DNA of 64,000 bases from Gryllotalpicola ginsengisoli DSM 22003 (GTDB lineage Bacteria > Actinomycetota > Actinomycetes > Actinomycetales > Microbacteriaceae): contig NZ_AULK01000001.1 of NCBI RefSeq assembly GCF_000419445.1, positions 124,001 to 188,000 of the forward strand, given 5' to 3'. Each line of letters begins with the position of its first letter. The stretch's first letter is position 1. Of the stretch, positions 8,356 to 16,441 are shown in pieces. Position numbers and translations under genes: made by a program. The notes under the pieces were generated by a model, which was not told the origin of the DNA, searched no databases, and worked only from the letters and a program-made list of their open reading frames with translations.

Positions 8356-9272
8356 CCGCAAGTGGCGTGTTCGTGACGATCGTCGTGATCATCGTCATCA
8401 TCTTCGTGCTGGTGACGATCTTCCGGGCGATCCGGATCGTGCCGCAGGCCCGCGCCGGTGTCGTGGAGCGGCTGGGCCGCTACCACAAGACGCTGCTGCC
8501 GGGCCTCAACCTGCTGGTGCCGTACATCGACCGGCTGCGCCCGCTGATCGACCTGCGCGAGCAGGTGGTGTCCTTCCCGCCCCAGCCGGTGATCACGGAG
8601 GACAACCTGGTCGTCTCGATCGACACCGTCATCTACTTCCAGGTGACGGATGCCCGTGCCGCCACCTACGAGATCGCGAACTACCTCGCGGCCGTGGAAC
8701 AGCTCACCACCACCACGCTGCGCAACGTGGTCGGCGGCATGAACCTCGAAGAAGTGCTCACCAGCCGCGACAACATCAACTCGCAGCTGCGGGTCGTGCT
8801 CGACGAGGCGACCGGCAAGTGGGGCATCCGTGTCGGCCGGGTCGAGCTCAAGTCGATCGACCCGCCCGCCTCCATCCAGGACTCGATGGAACAGCAGATG
8901 CGCGCCGAGCGCTCCCGCCGCGCCGCGATCCTCACCGCCGAGGGCACGAAGCAGTCCGAGATCCTGAACGCGGAAGGGTTCAAGCAGTCCGCGATCCTCA
9001 AGGCGGAGGGCGACAAGCAGGCCGCGATCCTGCGGGCCGAAGGCGAGGCGCAGGCCATCGCCACGGTGTTCAGCGCCATCCACGAGGGCAAGCCCGACGA
9101 TCTGCTGCTGGCCTACCAGTACCTGCAGACGCTGCCGCTGATCGCCAACGGCCAGGCCAACAAGGTGTGGATGATCCCCTCCGAGCTGACGAAGGCGCTG
9201 AACGGCATCGGCGACGCGTTCGGGGCGAAGGCCGCCGCCGACAAGGCCGCCGGCGGCACGACCGCGGAGTAG
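8352..9272 (+). CDS. SPFH/Band 7 (stomatin-like) membrane protein
   Basis: 306 residues. An N-terminal membrane anchor (FVTIVVIIVIIFVLVTIF) precedes the SPFH domain (VPQARAGVVERLGRYHKTLLPGLNLLVPYID). The later part has the characteristic Ala/Glu-rich coiled coil (MRAERSRRAAILTAEG) and repeated phrases AEGxKQSAIL at residues ~195-235, typical of the QmcA/stomatin subgroup. It likely oligomerises at the inner face of the membrane and works with the coupled NfeD protein. The 4-bp overlap with nfeD fixes the start. Exact substrate or partner protease is not evident. Confidence 0.93.
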   Translation: MTASGVFVTIVVIIVIIFVLVTIFRAIRIVPQARAGVVERLGRYHKTLLPGLNLLVPYIDRLRPLIDLREQVVSFPPQPVITEDNLVVSIDTVIYFQVTDARAATYEIANYLAAVEQLTTTTLRNVVGGMNLEEVLTSRDNINSQLRVVLDEATGKWGIRVGRVELKSIDPPASIQDSMEQQMRAERSRRAAILTAEGTKQSEILNAEGFKQSAILKAEGDKQAAILRAEGEAQAIATVFSAIHEGKPDDLLLAYQYLQTLPLIANGQANKVWMIPSELTKALNGIGDAFGAKAAADKAAGGTTAE

Positions 9273-9275
9273 CTC

Positions 9276-10061
9276 CTGGGCCGGGCCGGCCGCGACGGCG
9301 GCTTCTTCTCCCCCGCCCCGCCGCGGGTGCTGGCGCACCGGGGCCTCGCCACGAGCTCGCCGGAGAACACGCTGCTCGCCTTCGCGAACGCGCTGGAGGC
9401 CGGTGCGGCGTACCTGGAGACCGACGTGCACGCGAGCTCAGACGGCGTGGCGATCATCAGCCACGACCCCGATCTCGGCCGGGTGGCTGGCCGGAAGGCG
9501 GCGATCCGCCTGCTCACCGCCGTGGAGCTCGCCGGCGTCGACCTCGGCGCCGGGCAGACGTACACGACGCTCGAGGACGCGCTGACGGCGTTCCCCGACG
9601 CGCGCTTCAACATCGACGTGAAGAGCCGGGATGCCGCGGAGCCGGCGGCCCGGGCCATCCGTGCCGCGGGCGCGCTGGGGCGCGTGCTCGTGACGAGCTT
9701 CGACGACGCGACCCGGCGCGCGACGCTGCGGGCACTCGGCGGCGAACACCGGGTCGCCACCTCGGCATCGCGCCGCGGGGTGATCGGGGCGCTGCTCGGA
9801 GCGTGGCTCGGCCTGCCGTTCCTCGTGCGGCGGGCCTTGGACGACGTCGACGCGGTGCAGGTGCCGGAGCGGATGGGGCGCATCCGCGTCGTCGGCCCCC
9901 GGTTCCTCGACGCCGTGCATCGCGCCGGCGTCGAGGTGCACGTGTGGACGGTCAACGACGAGGCCACGATGCGCCGGCTCCTGTCGCACGGCGTGGACGG
10001 CATCGTCACCGACCGCGCCGACGTGGCCGTCGCGGTGGTGCGCGAGCTCGCCGCCGGGTGA
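9276..10061 (+). CDS. Glycerophosphodiester phosphodiesterase family protein, probable CTG start
   Basis: 261 residues if initiated at CTG 9276. The GDPD core shows LAHRGLATSSPENT (catalytic His-Arg and Glu), LETDVHASSDG, ISHDP and the C-terminal VHVWTVNDEATM and GVDGIVTDR. The enzyme cleaves glycerophosphodiesters to glycerol-3-phosphate and an alcohol; no signal peptide is seen, so it is likely cytoplasmic. The frame closes at TAG 9270, and the only ATG/GTG/TTG start available, GTG 9327, would sit only three codons before the HRG motif and drop the segment FFSPAPPRV. A GGAG at 9266-9269 lies 6 nt before CTG 9276. The site overlaps the end of the SPFH gene, so the gene is probably in that operon. 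Confidence 0.85.
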   Translation: MGRAGRDGGFFSPAPPRVLAHRGLATSSPENTLLAFANALEAGAAYLETDVHASSDGVAIISHDPDLGRVAGRKAAIRLLTAVELAGVDLGAGQTYTTLEDALTAFPDARFNIDVKSRDAAEPAARAIRAAGALGRVLVTSFDDATRRATLRALGGEHRVATSASRRGVIGALLGAWLGLPFLVRRALDDVDAVQVPERMGRIRVVGPRFLDAVHRAGVEVHVWTVNDEATMRRLLSHGVDGIVTDRADVAVAVVRELAAG

Positions 10062-10093
10062 GACTGGCAAGTCCCTGTGACGGCGATGCCGCC

Positions 10094-10120
10094 GGGAACG
10101 GGCGGGTACCTGAGGGCGTT
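10094..10120 (+). promoter_or_regulatory. SigR/SigH-type (thiol/heat stress sigma) promoter of rbpA
   Basis: GGGAAC at 10094-10099 and GTT at 10118-10120 are separated by 18 nt, matching the GGAA(T/C) and GTT elements recognised by SigR of Streptomyces and SigH of Mycobacterium. rbpA is a known member of the SigR regulon in Streptomyces. Transcription would start near 10127, giving a leader of about 30 nt with AAGGAG at 10146-10151. Confidence 0.6.
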
Positions 10121-10157
10121 AGACATGCACGGATACGTGTCAAGCAAGGAGACCACC

Positions 10158-10538
10158 ATGGCAGATCGAAGCTTGCGCGGCATGAGGCTGGGGGCCCAGA
10201 GCCTGCAGAGTGAAGAGGGCGTCAGCTTCTCGCCGCGTGTCACCTACACCTACGCGTGTGCGCACTGCGGCCGCGAGACGTCCATGGTCTTCGCCGCCGA
10301 GGCCGAAGCCCCCGACGTCTGGGAGTGCAAGTACTGCGGTCGCGAGGCGACGCTCATCGTCGACGACAAGCCCGTCGAGGTCGACAAGGCCGACGCGAAG
10401 GCGCCGCGCAGCCACTGGGACATGCTGCTGGAGCGCCGTACCGAGGCAGAGCTGGAGGAGCTGCTGCAGGAGCGCCTCGAGTACCTGCGCTCGCGCCGCG
10501 GCCAGGGCAAGGGCACCAAGAACACCATCGACGCGTAG
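10158..10538 (+). CDS. rbpA: RNA polymerase-binding protein RbpA
   Basis: 126 residues from ATG 10158 with AAGGAG 6 nt upstream. RbpA binds RNA polymerase and the principal sigma factor and stabilises open complexes. The N-terminal segment DRSLRGMRLGAQSLQSEE leads into the zinc-ribbon-like core with Cys34, Cys37, Cys57 and Cys60 (CAHCGRE, CKYCGRE), then the basic linker and the sigma-interaction domain (HWDMLLERRTEAELEELLQERLEYLR). The gene is followed by a strong terminator and is convergent with lnt, the same arrangement as Rv2050/Rv2051c in M. tuberculosis. A SigR/SigH-like promoter precedes it. Confidence 0.97.
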   Translation: MADRSLRGMRLGAQSLQSEEGVSFSPRVTYTYACAHCGRETSMVFAAEAEAPDVWECKYCGREATLIVDDKPVEVDKADAKAPRSHWDMLLERRTEAELEELLQERLEYLRSRRGQGKGTKNTIDA

Positions 10539-10541
10539 GCG

Positions 10542-12086
10542 TCAGCGGATCACGGCCGGACCCATCGGGTCCGGCCTTTTCCGTATCAGCGCGGCCGCCG
10601 CGGCGAGCAGCAGCCCGAGCGCGCCCGCCGTCGCGCACGCCACTTCGATCGGCTGCGCATCACGGATGGCCGGGGTGATGCCCGTCGCGAGCGGCACGTC
10701 CCCCACCAGCTGCCCCGGCTTGTAGGCGGGGATCGACGTGATGGTGCGGCCGTCGGGGCCGATGATCTGGCTCGTGCCGACCGTGGAGATGTTCACCACC
10801 GACCGGCCCGCCTCCACCGCGCGCATCCGCGCGATCGCGAGCTGCTGCACGTTCTCCTTGGTCTCGCCGAAGTCGGCGTTGTTGGTCTGGGCGAGGATCA
10901 GCTGCGCTCCCCCGTCGATCATCTGCGGCAGCTGCCGATCGTCGATGATGTCGAAGCAGATGGAGATGCCCGCGGTGATGTCGCCGATTGAGAACACGTT
11001 GGGCTTGGTGCCGGGCGTGTAGTCGCGCTGCACGAGGTCGACGAGACTCGGGGCGATGGCGTGGAAGAACGCGCGGTCGGGGATGTACTCGCCGAACGGC
11101 ACCGGCAGCTGCTTGTCGTACTCGGCCTCGAGTCCTTGATCAGCGTCCCAGAGCAGCGACGCGTTGTACGTCTTGTCGCCGTGCTCGGTGATCGCCCCGA
11201 CGACGAGCGGCGCGCCGAGCGCCTGCGAGAGCTCGCTGAGCACCTTGGCGCTGTCGGGGTACTCCAGCGGGTCGAGGTCGGCGCTGCCCTCGGGCCAGAC
11301 CACCATGTCGTATTTGCCGGTGCCGATCAGCTTCTCGGTCGCTTTGATCTGCGCGTTCTCCACGTCGCCGAGGTCGTGCGGCTGGAAGTACCCGGCCGGA
11401 CCGTCGCCCTGCACGGCCGCGACGCGCGTGGTGCCCTGGGTCGGGGTGGGCCAGGCGGGCACCGCCAGCACGACGGATGCGGCGAGCAGGGGCACGATCA
11501 GCCGGGTCATCCGTGCCACGTCGCCGGCCTGCACGCACGCGAGAGCCAGCGCGGAGAGCCAGACGAGCAGGAAGCTGAGGCCCGCCACGCCCACCCAGGC
11601 CACGAGGTGCGTGAAGGGGCTCTCGGACTGCGAGTAGGCGGCGCGGCCCCAGGCGAACCCGGTGAACGGCCAATGGTCGGTGACGAGCTCGCGCAGGGTC
11701 CACAGCCCGGCGATCACGACCGGCAGCGCGCCGATGCGGCCCCACCGCCCCGGCCAGGCGCGCGGCCCCCAGCGGTAGGCGAGCGTGAAGAGCAAGCCGG
11801 CCACCGCCCAGAACGCCGCCTCGGTGATCGACAGGGCGAGCCACGGGATCGGGCCGAGATAGAGCGCCGTCCAGTTGATGTGGGCGAAGTAGAAGGCGAT
11901 GCCGCCGGCGAAGCCGGTCAGCAGCGCGCCCCACGCCGAGCGGCCCTGCTGCGCGTAGAGCAGCAGGGCGAGGCCCGGGAAGACGAGGATCCACCAGTAG
12001 TGGTCGGGGAACGCCCCGTCGTACACGACCCCTCCGGCGGCCGAGAGCAGCACGGCCGCCCAGAGCGGAACGGGCCTGCCGCTCAC
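10542..12086 (-). CDS. lnt: Apolipoprotein N-acyltransferase
   Basis: 514 residues. Six to eight hydrophobic segments fill the first ~210 residues, followed by a nitrilase-like domain with the catalytic triad Glu266 (VVWPEGSAD), Lys325 (EYDKQLPVPFGEYIP) and Cys377 (GISICFDIID). A further membrane segment closes the protein near the C-terminus. The enzyme N-acylates the terminal Cys of lipoproteins at the outer face of the membrane. Unlike the M. tuberculosis Ppm1 protein there is no fused dolichol-phosphate-mannose synthase domain. GTG start at 12086 overlaps the helY stop (GTGA). An extended open frame upstream is antiparallel noise over helY. Confidence 0.95.
   Translation of the reverse strand: MSGRPVPLWAAVLLSAAGGVVYDGAFPDHYWWILVFPGLALLLYAQQGRSAWGALLTGFAGGIAFYFAHINWTALYLGPIPWLALSITEAAFWAVAGLLFTLAYRWGPRAWPGRWGRIGALPVVIAGLWTLRELVTDHWPFTGFAWGRAAYSQSESPFTHLVAWVGVAGLSFLLVWLSALALACVQAGDVARMTRLIVPLLAASVVLAVPAWPTPTQGTTRVAAVQGDGPAGYFQPHDLGDVENAQIKATEKLIGTGKYDMVVWPEGSADLDPLEYPDSAKVLSELSQALGAPLVVGAITEHGDKTYNASLLWDADQGLEAEYDKQLPVPFGEYIPDRAFFHAIAPSLVDLVQRDYTPGTKPNVFSIGDITAGISICFDIIDDRQLPQMIDGGAQLILAQTNNADFGETKENVQQLAIARMRAVEAGRSVVNISTVGTSQIIGPDGRTITSIPAYKPGQLVGDVPLATGITPAIRDAQPIEVACATAGALGLLLAAAAALIRKRPDPMGPAVIR
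10554..10580 (+). terminator. Rho-independent terminator of rbpA
   Basis: A perfect 10-bp stem (GGCCGGACCC with GGGTCCGGCC) and a 3-nt loop are followed by TTTT. It lies inside the last codons of the convergent lnt gene, so those codons serve both purposes. Confidence 0.85.
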
Positions 12087-14515
12087 GCGACGCTCGAGTA
12101 GGCGACGATCCCCCGTCGCACCGCGTCGATCGCCAGTCGCGCCCGCACGCCGACCTCGCCCTCGGCGACCACCGAGAGCTGGTCGAGCAGGTCGATGGTC
12201 TGCTTCGCCCAGCGCACGAAGTCGCCCGCGGCGAGCTCGGCCTGGTCGAGCACGCCCTCGAGGTGGTTGCCGCGCGCCCATGCGTGCATCGCCGGCACGA
12301 GGCCGATCGACAGCGGATCGCTGCCGGGCAGCTTCGCCTCGCGCTCGATGTCGTCGAGCTCGGCCCACAGCTTCTGCGTCTCGTCGAGCGCGCGGCGGAA
12401 CGGGCCCTTGGGCAGGTAGTAGTCGGGCGGGTTCACCTCGTCGCGCCGCGGCTCGAAGACGATCGCGCAGGCCATGGCCGCGAGCGACGGCACGTCGAGC
12501 TCGTTCCACAGCCCGCGGCGCAGGCTCTCGGCCACCAGCAGGTCGCGCTCGCCGTAGATGCGCCGCAGGCTGCGCCCGGCATCCGTCAACGCCACCTCGC
12601 CGCTCTCGTCGGCGCGCAGGTAGTCGATGCGCAGCAGCACGTCGGTGACCCGGTCGAAGACGCGGGCGACGGCGCCGGTGCGGTTGCGGATCTGCGAGTT
12701 GAGCTGGTCGGTCTCGCGCTTCAGCCGCCACCACCGCTCGGCCCAACGGGCGTGCTGCTCGCGCTCGGCGCAGCCGTGGCAGGGGTGCCTGCGCATCCGC
12801 GTGCGCAGGTCGGCGAGCTCGCGCTGCACCTTCGCCTTCGCCGCGTTCGACTGGCCGTGCATGCGGCTGTTCGCCTTCTCCAGGTCGCTGACCTGGCGGC
12901 GCAGCGCGGCGTACTCGGAGAAGTCGCCCAGGTGGCAGCGCATCGCCTCGGCGTAGCCGGCCAGGCTCTCCTCCCGCTTCCGCACCGTGCGGGCGAGGTC
13001 GACGACGGCCCGGTCGGCCTGGAACTGCGCGAACGACGACTCGAGGATCTCGCGTGTGCGGTGGCGGCCGAACTGCTCGATCAGGTTCACGGCCATGTTG
13101 TAGGTGGGCCGGAAGCTCGAGTTGAGCGGGTACGTGCGGCGGGAGGCGAGGGCGGCGACGGCCTGCGGGTCGAGCCCGTCGACCCACTGGATGACCGAGT
13201 GACCCTCGACGTCGATGCCGCGCCGACCGGCCCGGCCGGTGAGCTGCGTGTACTCCCCCGGCGTGATCGGCACGCGCGCCTCGCCGTTGAACTTCTCCAG
13301 CCGCTCGAGCACGACCGTGCGGGCGGGCATGTTGATGCCGAGCGCGAGCGTCTCGGTCGCGAAGACGACCTTGACGAGCTTCTTCTGGAACAGCTCCTCC
13401 ACGACCTCCTTGAAGGCCGGCAGCAGCCCCGCGTGGTGCGCGGCGACGCCGCGCTGCAGGCCTTCGAGCCACTCCCAGTAGCCGAGCACGGCGAGGTCTT
13501 CGTCGAGCAGCGTGCGGGTGCGCTCTTCGACGATCTGGCGGATCTCCTCGCGCTCGCCCGACTCGGTGAGACGGATGCCCGAGCGCATCACCTGCTGCAC
13601 GGCCTGATCGCACCCGGCGCGGCTGAACACGAAGAAGATCGCCGGCAGCAGCCTGCGGTGCTCGAGCAGCTGCACGACGTCGGGCCGGTCGAGGCGGAAT
13701 CCGAAGCCGTTGCCGCGGCCGCCGCGGCGCCTTCCCCGGTCGCTGCGGTCACGGGAGCCGGAGGGCCGCCCGCCGGCGCGGGCCAGCTGCACCAGCTCGG
13801 GGTTCACCTTGATCGCCGAATCCCGACCGGCTCCCTCGAACAGGTCGACGAGCTTGCCGCGCACCAGCACGTGCTGCTCGAGCGGCACCGGCCGCTCCTC
13901 GGAGACGATCACGTCGGTGTCGCCGCGCACCGCCTGCAGCCAGTCGCCGAACTCCTCGGCGTTCGACACCGTCGCCGAGAGCGAGACCAGCCGCACCTGC
14001 TGCGGCAGGTGGATGATGACCTCCTCCCACACCGCGCCGCGGAACCGGTCGGCGAGGTAGTGCACCTCGTCCATCACGACGTAGGCGAGGTCGGCGAGCA
14101 GGTCGCTGTCGGCGTAGAGCATGTTGCGCAGCACCTCGGTCGTCATGACCACGATGCGGGCGCGCGAGTTGACGTTGGTGTCGCCCGTGAGCAGGCCGAC
14201 GTCGTCGGCGCCGTAGCGCTCGACGAACTCGTTGAACTTCTGGTTCGACAGCGCCTTCATCGGCGCCGTGTAGAACACCTTCTCGTGCGGGGTGGCCATG
14301 GCCAGGTGCACCGCGAACTCGGCGACCGCCGTCTTGCCCGCGCCGGTCGGGGCGGCGACCAGCACGCTGCGGCCCTCTTCGAGGCTGGCGCACGCGTCGT
14401 ACTGGAACGGGTCGAGGTCGAAGCGCACCACCGACCGGAACTCGTCGAGCCGGGGGGTGTGGGAGCGGCGGCGGGATGCCGCATACCGCTGCGCCGGCGA
14501 GAGCTGGTCGGTCAC
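12083..14515 (-). CDS. helY: HelY-like Ski2-type DEAD/DEAH RNA helicase
   Basis: 810 residues. Motif I APTGAGKT is at 55-62, motif II VMDEVHYLADRFRG near 148, then SLSATVSN, a Gly/Arg-rich insert, ALGINMPARTVV and QLTGRAGRRGID, the Ski2/Mtr4 superfamily signature set. The C-terminal ~130 residues form the DSHCT domain (IVFEPRRDE to LDQLSVVAEGE). A CHGCAEREQH cluster follows a coiled coil. It is an ATP-dependent RNA helicase, presumably in RNA turnover or quality control. Gene order with tatAC and pafBC matches Rv2092c-Rv2096c. The GTG start is preceded by a leaderless-type TAGCAT box. Confidence 0.93.
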   Translation of the reverse strand: MTDQLSPAQRYAASRRRSHTPRLDEFRSVVRFDLDPFQYDACASLEEGRSVLVAAPTGAGKTAVAEFAVHLAMATPHEKVFYTAPMKALSNQKFNEFVERYGADDVGLLTGDTNVNSRARIVVMTTEVLRNMLYADSDLLADLAYVVMDEVHYLADRFRGAVWEEVIIHLPQQVRLVSLSATVSNAEEFGDWLQAVRGDTDVIVSEERPVPLEQHVLVRGKLVDLFEGAGRDSAIKVNPELVQLARAGGRPSGSRDRSDRGRRRGGRGNGFGFRLDRPDVVQLLEHRRLLPAIFFVFSRAGCDQAVQQVMRSGIRLTESGEREEIRQIVEERTRTLLDEDLAVLGYWEWLEGLQRGVAAHHAGLLPAFKEVVEELFQKKLVKVVFATETLALGINMPARTVVLERLEKFNGEARVPITPGEYTQLTGRAGRRGIDVEGHSVIQWVDGLDPQAVAALASRRTYPLNSSFRPTYNMAVNLIEQFGRHRTREILESSFAQFQADRAVVDLARTVRKREESLAGYAEAMRCHLGDFSEYAALRRQVSDLEKANSRMHGQSNAAKAKVQRELADLRTRMRRHPCHGCAEREQHARWAERWWRLKRETDQLNSQIRNRTGAVARVFDRVTDVLLRIDYLRADESGEVALTDAGRSLRRIYGERDLLVAESLRRGLWNELDVPSLAAMACAIVFEPRRDEVNPPDYYLPKGPFRRALDETQKLWAELDDIEREAKLPGSDPLSIGLVPAMHAWARGNHLEGVLDQAELAAGDFVRWAKQTIDLLDQLSVVAEGEVGVRARLAIDAVRRGIVAYSSVA

Positions 14516-14521
14516 CCGTCC

Positions 14522-14527
14522 ATGCTA
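14522..14527 (-). promoter_or_regulatory. -10 box of helY (leaderless)
   Basis: TAGCAT on the minus strand ends 6 nt before the GTG at 14515. Confidence 0.5.
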
Positions 14528-14540
14528 TGCGCCGGGCGCC

Positions 14541-15224
14541 TCAGCGGCTGGGCGTCGGGGTCCGAGTGGCCGTGCCCGGCTGGAACGCGATGCCGCCCGC
14601 CCCGATGGCCTGCGCCGCCACGGGCATGCCGGCGATGCGCTCCGCCTTCTCCAGCACGGCGGTCGGAACGGCGGTTCCGTCATCGACGGCGATGGAAAGG
14701 CAGATGCCCTGACCGGCTATCGGGCCGACGAGCTGGATCCGTGAGTCGATTTCTGCGAGTTCTGCTCCGACGCGGTTGCCGGCGCGCTCTTGCTCGAACA
14801 GCGTCCACTGCGCCTCGTGCAGGTGGACGTGTGAGCCCGCGGGGGCGAGGAGCTGCTGGACGTTCGAGGGCACCTTCCCGACCCAGAACACATGGAGATC
14901 GGAACCCGACATGACGGTGCCCGCGAAGCCGTAGTCCTCGCCATCCGCCGTGACCAGCTCGCCGCCCTGGGTCGGATCCACCAGATCGATCAGCTTCTGG
15001 GCGGCGTCTTCGGTGGCGGCGTCCGCCTTCGCGTCGGACGCCGAGGAACCGGAATAGCTCGTCCGGCAGCCGTCCGTGTGCAGCACGGTCGAGGCGGCAT
15101 CCGACGCGGCTTCTGCGCCGGCCGCCCCGCCCGCACGTGCGGCGCACCCGGTCAACACGGCCGAAGCCGCGAGCGCGGCGGCAGCGAGCATCAGCGCGGC
15201 TGGGTGCGAACGCCGCGCTGGCAT
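14541..15224 (-). CDS. Lipoprotein of unknown function
   Basis: 227 residues from ATG 15224, chosen over GTG 15242 because GGAG lies 7-8 nt upstream of the ATG. A basic start (MPARRSH), hydrophobic stretch and lipobox LTGC with Cys27 make it a lipid-anchored exported protein. The mature part has a Ser/Ala/Asp-rich linker, then TADGEDYGFAGTVMSGSDLHVFWVGKVP and a region containing VDDGTAVP, ending in a Thr/Pro tail. I do not recognise the fold. It sits between tatC and helY, which are adjacent in other actinobacteria, so it is an insertion into a conserved order. Some mid-gene codons are less GC-rich than those of the neighbours. Confidence 0.8.
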   Translation of the reverse strand: MPARRSHPAALMLAAAALAASAVLTGCAARAGGAAGAEAASDAASTVLHTDGCRTSYSGSSASDAKADAATEDAAQKLIDLVDPTQGGELVTADGEDYGFAGTVMSGSDLHVFWVGKVPSNVQQLLAPAGSHVHLHEAQWTLFEQERAGNRVGAELAEIDSRIQLVGPIAGQGICLSIAVDDGTAVPTAVLEKAERIAGMPVAAQAIGAGGIAFQPGTATRTPTPSR

Positions 15225-15309
15225 CGGTGCTCTCCGTTCCACGCCGTGCCCCGTCTAGGAGAAGCGAATGCAGTTCTCAGAAGAGTGGCGGGTCGCGCCG
15301 CAGAGTGAT

Positions 15310-15326
15310 ACCCCCAAGCGGGGGGT
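15310..15326 (-). terminator. Hairpin at the end of tatC
   Basis: A 6-bp stem (ACCCCC with GGGGGT) abuts the tatC stop codon. No T-tract follows, so it is only a possible attenuator or weak terminator separating tatC from the lipoprotein gene. Confidence 0.35.
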
Positions 15327-16123
15327 CAGGTCGCCAGGTCGGCCTCGAGCTTGTCGGCCATGCGCGAGGCGCGCCTGTCGTGCAGCCAGGCGACACCGGC
15401 GGCGGCGAAGTACAGCACGATCAGCGGCACGGCGAGGATGAACATCGACACGATGTCGGTCGACGGCGTGGTGAGCGCCGCGAACAGCACCGCGGCGAGC
15501 ACCGCCCACCGCCACGCCTTGAGGATCGACGCCGCCGACATCACGCCGACCATGTTCAGCAGGACGATGAACACCGGCGAGACGAATCCGATGCCGACCG
15601 CGATGATCAGCTTCAGCACGAAGGCGAAGTAGTCGCTCGCGTTCAGGATGGTGGCGTCCTGGTCGGGGGCGAAGCTCGCGAACAGGGTCACGATGTGCGG
15701 GGTCACGTACCAGCCGAACACGCAGCCGCCGAGGAAGAGCGGCACCGCCGAGAAGAAGAACCCGAACACGTACCGCTTCTCGCGGCCGGTGAGCCCGGGG
15801 GTGAGGAACGCGAAGATCTCGTACAGCCACAGCGGACTCGAGCCCACCAGGCCGACGTAGAAGGACAGCTGCATGCGCAGGTCGAACGCGGAGGTGAGAG
15901 TCGGGTAGTTCAGTTGCGCGTGCCGTTCGCGGGCGATCTCCTGGATCGGAGCGCGGAGCGCATCCCAGATGAACGGCTCGATGAACCAGCCGGCGATCGC
16001 GGCGACCACGACGCCGGCGGCGGCGATGAGCCCGCGATTGCGCAACTCGACGAGGTGCTCGCCGAGCGACATGCGCCCTTCGTCGTTCTTGGGGGCTCGC
16101 CCGGCCTTGGCAGACGGGCTCAC
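15326..16123 (-). CDS. tatC: Sec-independent protein translocase TatC
   Basis: 265 residues with six predicted membrane segments. The N-terminal region carries the TatC hallmark MSLGEHLVELRNRGL and downstream FDLRMQLSFYVGLVGSSPLWLYEIFAFLTPGLTGREKRY. TatC is the core receptor for twin-arginine signal peptides and works with TatA, whose gene lies directly upstream on the same strand with a 3-bp gap. The basic tail HDRRASRMADKLEADLAT is cytoplasmic. Confidence 0.97.
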   Translation of the reverse strand: MSPSAKAGRAPKNDEGRMSLGEHLVELRNRGLIAAAGVVVAAIAGWFIEPFIWDALRAPIQEIARERHAQLNYPTLTSAFDLRMQLSFYVGLVGSSPLWLYEIFAFLTPGLTGREKRYVFGFFFSAVPLFLGGCVFGWYVTPHIVTLFASFAPDQDATILNASDYFAFVLKLIIAVGIGFVSPVFIVLLNMVGVMSAASILKAWRWAVLAAVLFAALTTPSTDIVSMFILAVPLIVLYFAAAGVAWLHDRRASRMADKLEADLAT

Positions 16124-16126
16124 GAC

Positions 16127-16375
16127 CTACAGCTTGTCGTCGGGGGTGGTCTGCTTGTCGGCGGGGGCGGCGCTGCCCTCGCGCGACGGCTCGCCGTCCT
16201 TGGCCTCGTCGGCCTTCGCGTCGTCCTTGAGGCCTTTGACCTCCTTGCGGAAGATGCGCATCGACTGGCCCAGGCTCTTGGAGACCGCCGGAAGGCGGCT
16301 CGCACCGAACAGCAGCACGATGATCACGAGGATGATCAGCAGATGCCAGCCGCCCAGGTCACGGAGGAAACCCAT
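16127..16375 (-). CDS. tatA: Twin-arginine translocase subunit TatA
   Basis: 82 residues. One N-terminal membrane helix (WHLLIILVIIVLLFG) is followed by the FG hinge and the amphipathic helix (ASRLPAVSKSLGQSMRIFRKEVKG), then an acidic, disordered tail. TatA polymerises to form the translocation pore with TatC. A ribosome-binding site AAGGA lies about 10 nt upstream of the ATG. It is the first gene of tatA-tatC and lies 66 bp after pafC. Confidence 0.96.
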   Translation of the reverse strand: MGFLRDLGGWHLLIILVIIVLLFGASRLPAVSKSLGQSMRIFRKEVKGLKDDAKADEAKDGEPSREGSAAPADKQTTPDDKL

Positions 16376-16441
16376 GGTTCACACGTCCTTATGTTGTTCC
16401 GAGTGCGCGGGCAGGGTCCGCGCATCCCGCAAAGTCTAACC

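Noticed and set aside
12263-14914. Plus-strand open frame of nearly 900 codons over helY
   Set aside because: Antisense artefact of high-GC third positions; helY on the minus strand has all helicase motifs.
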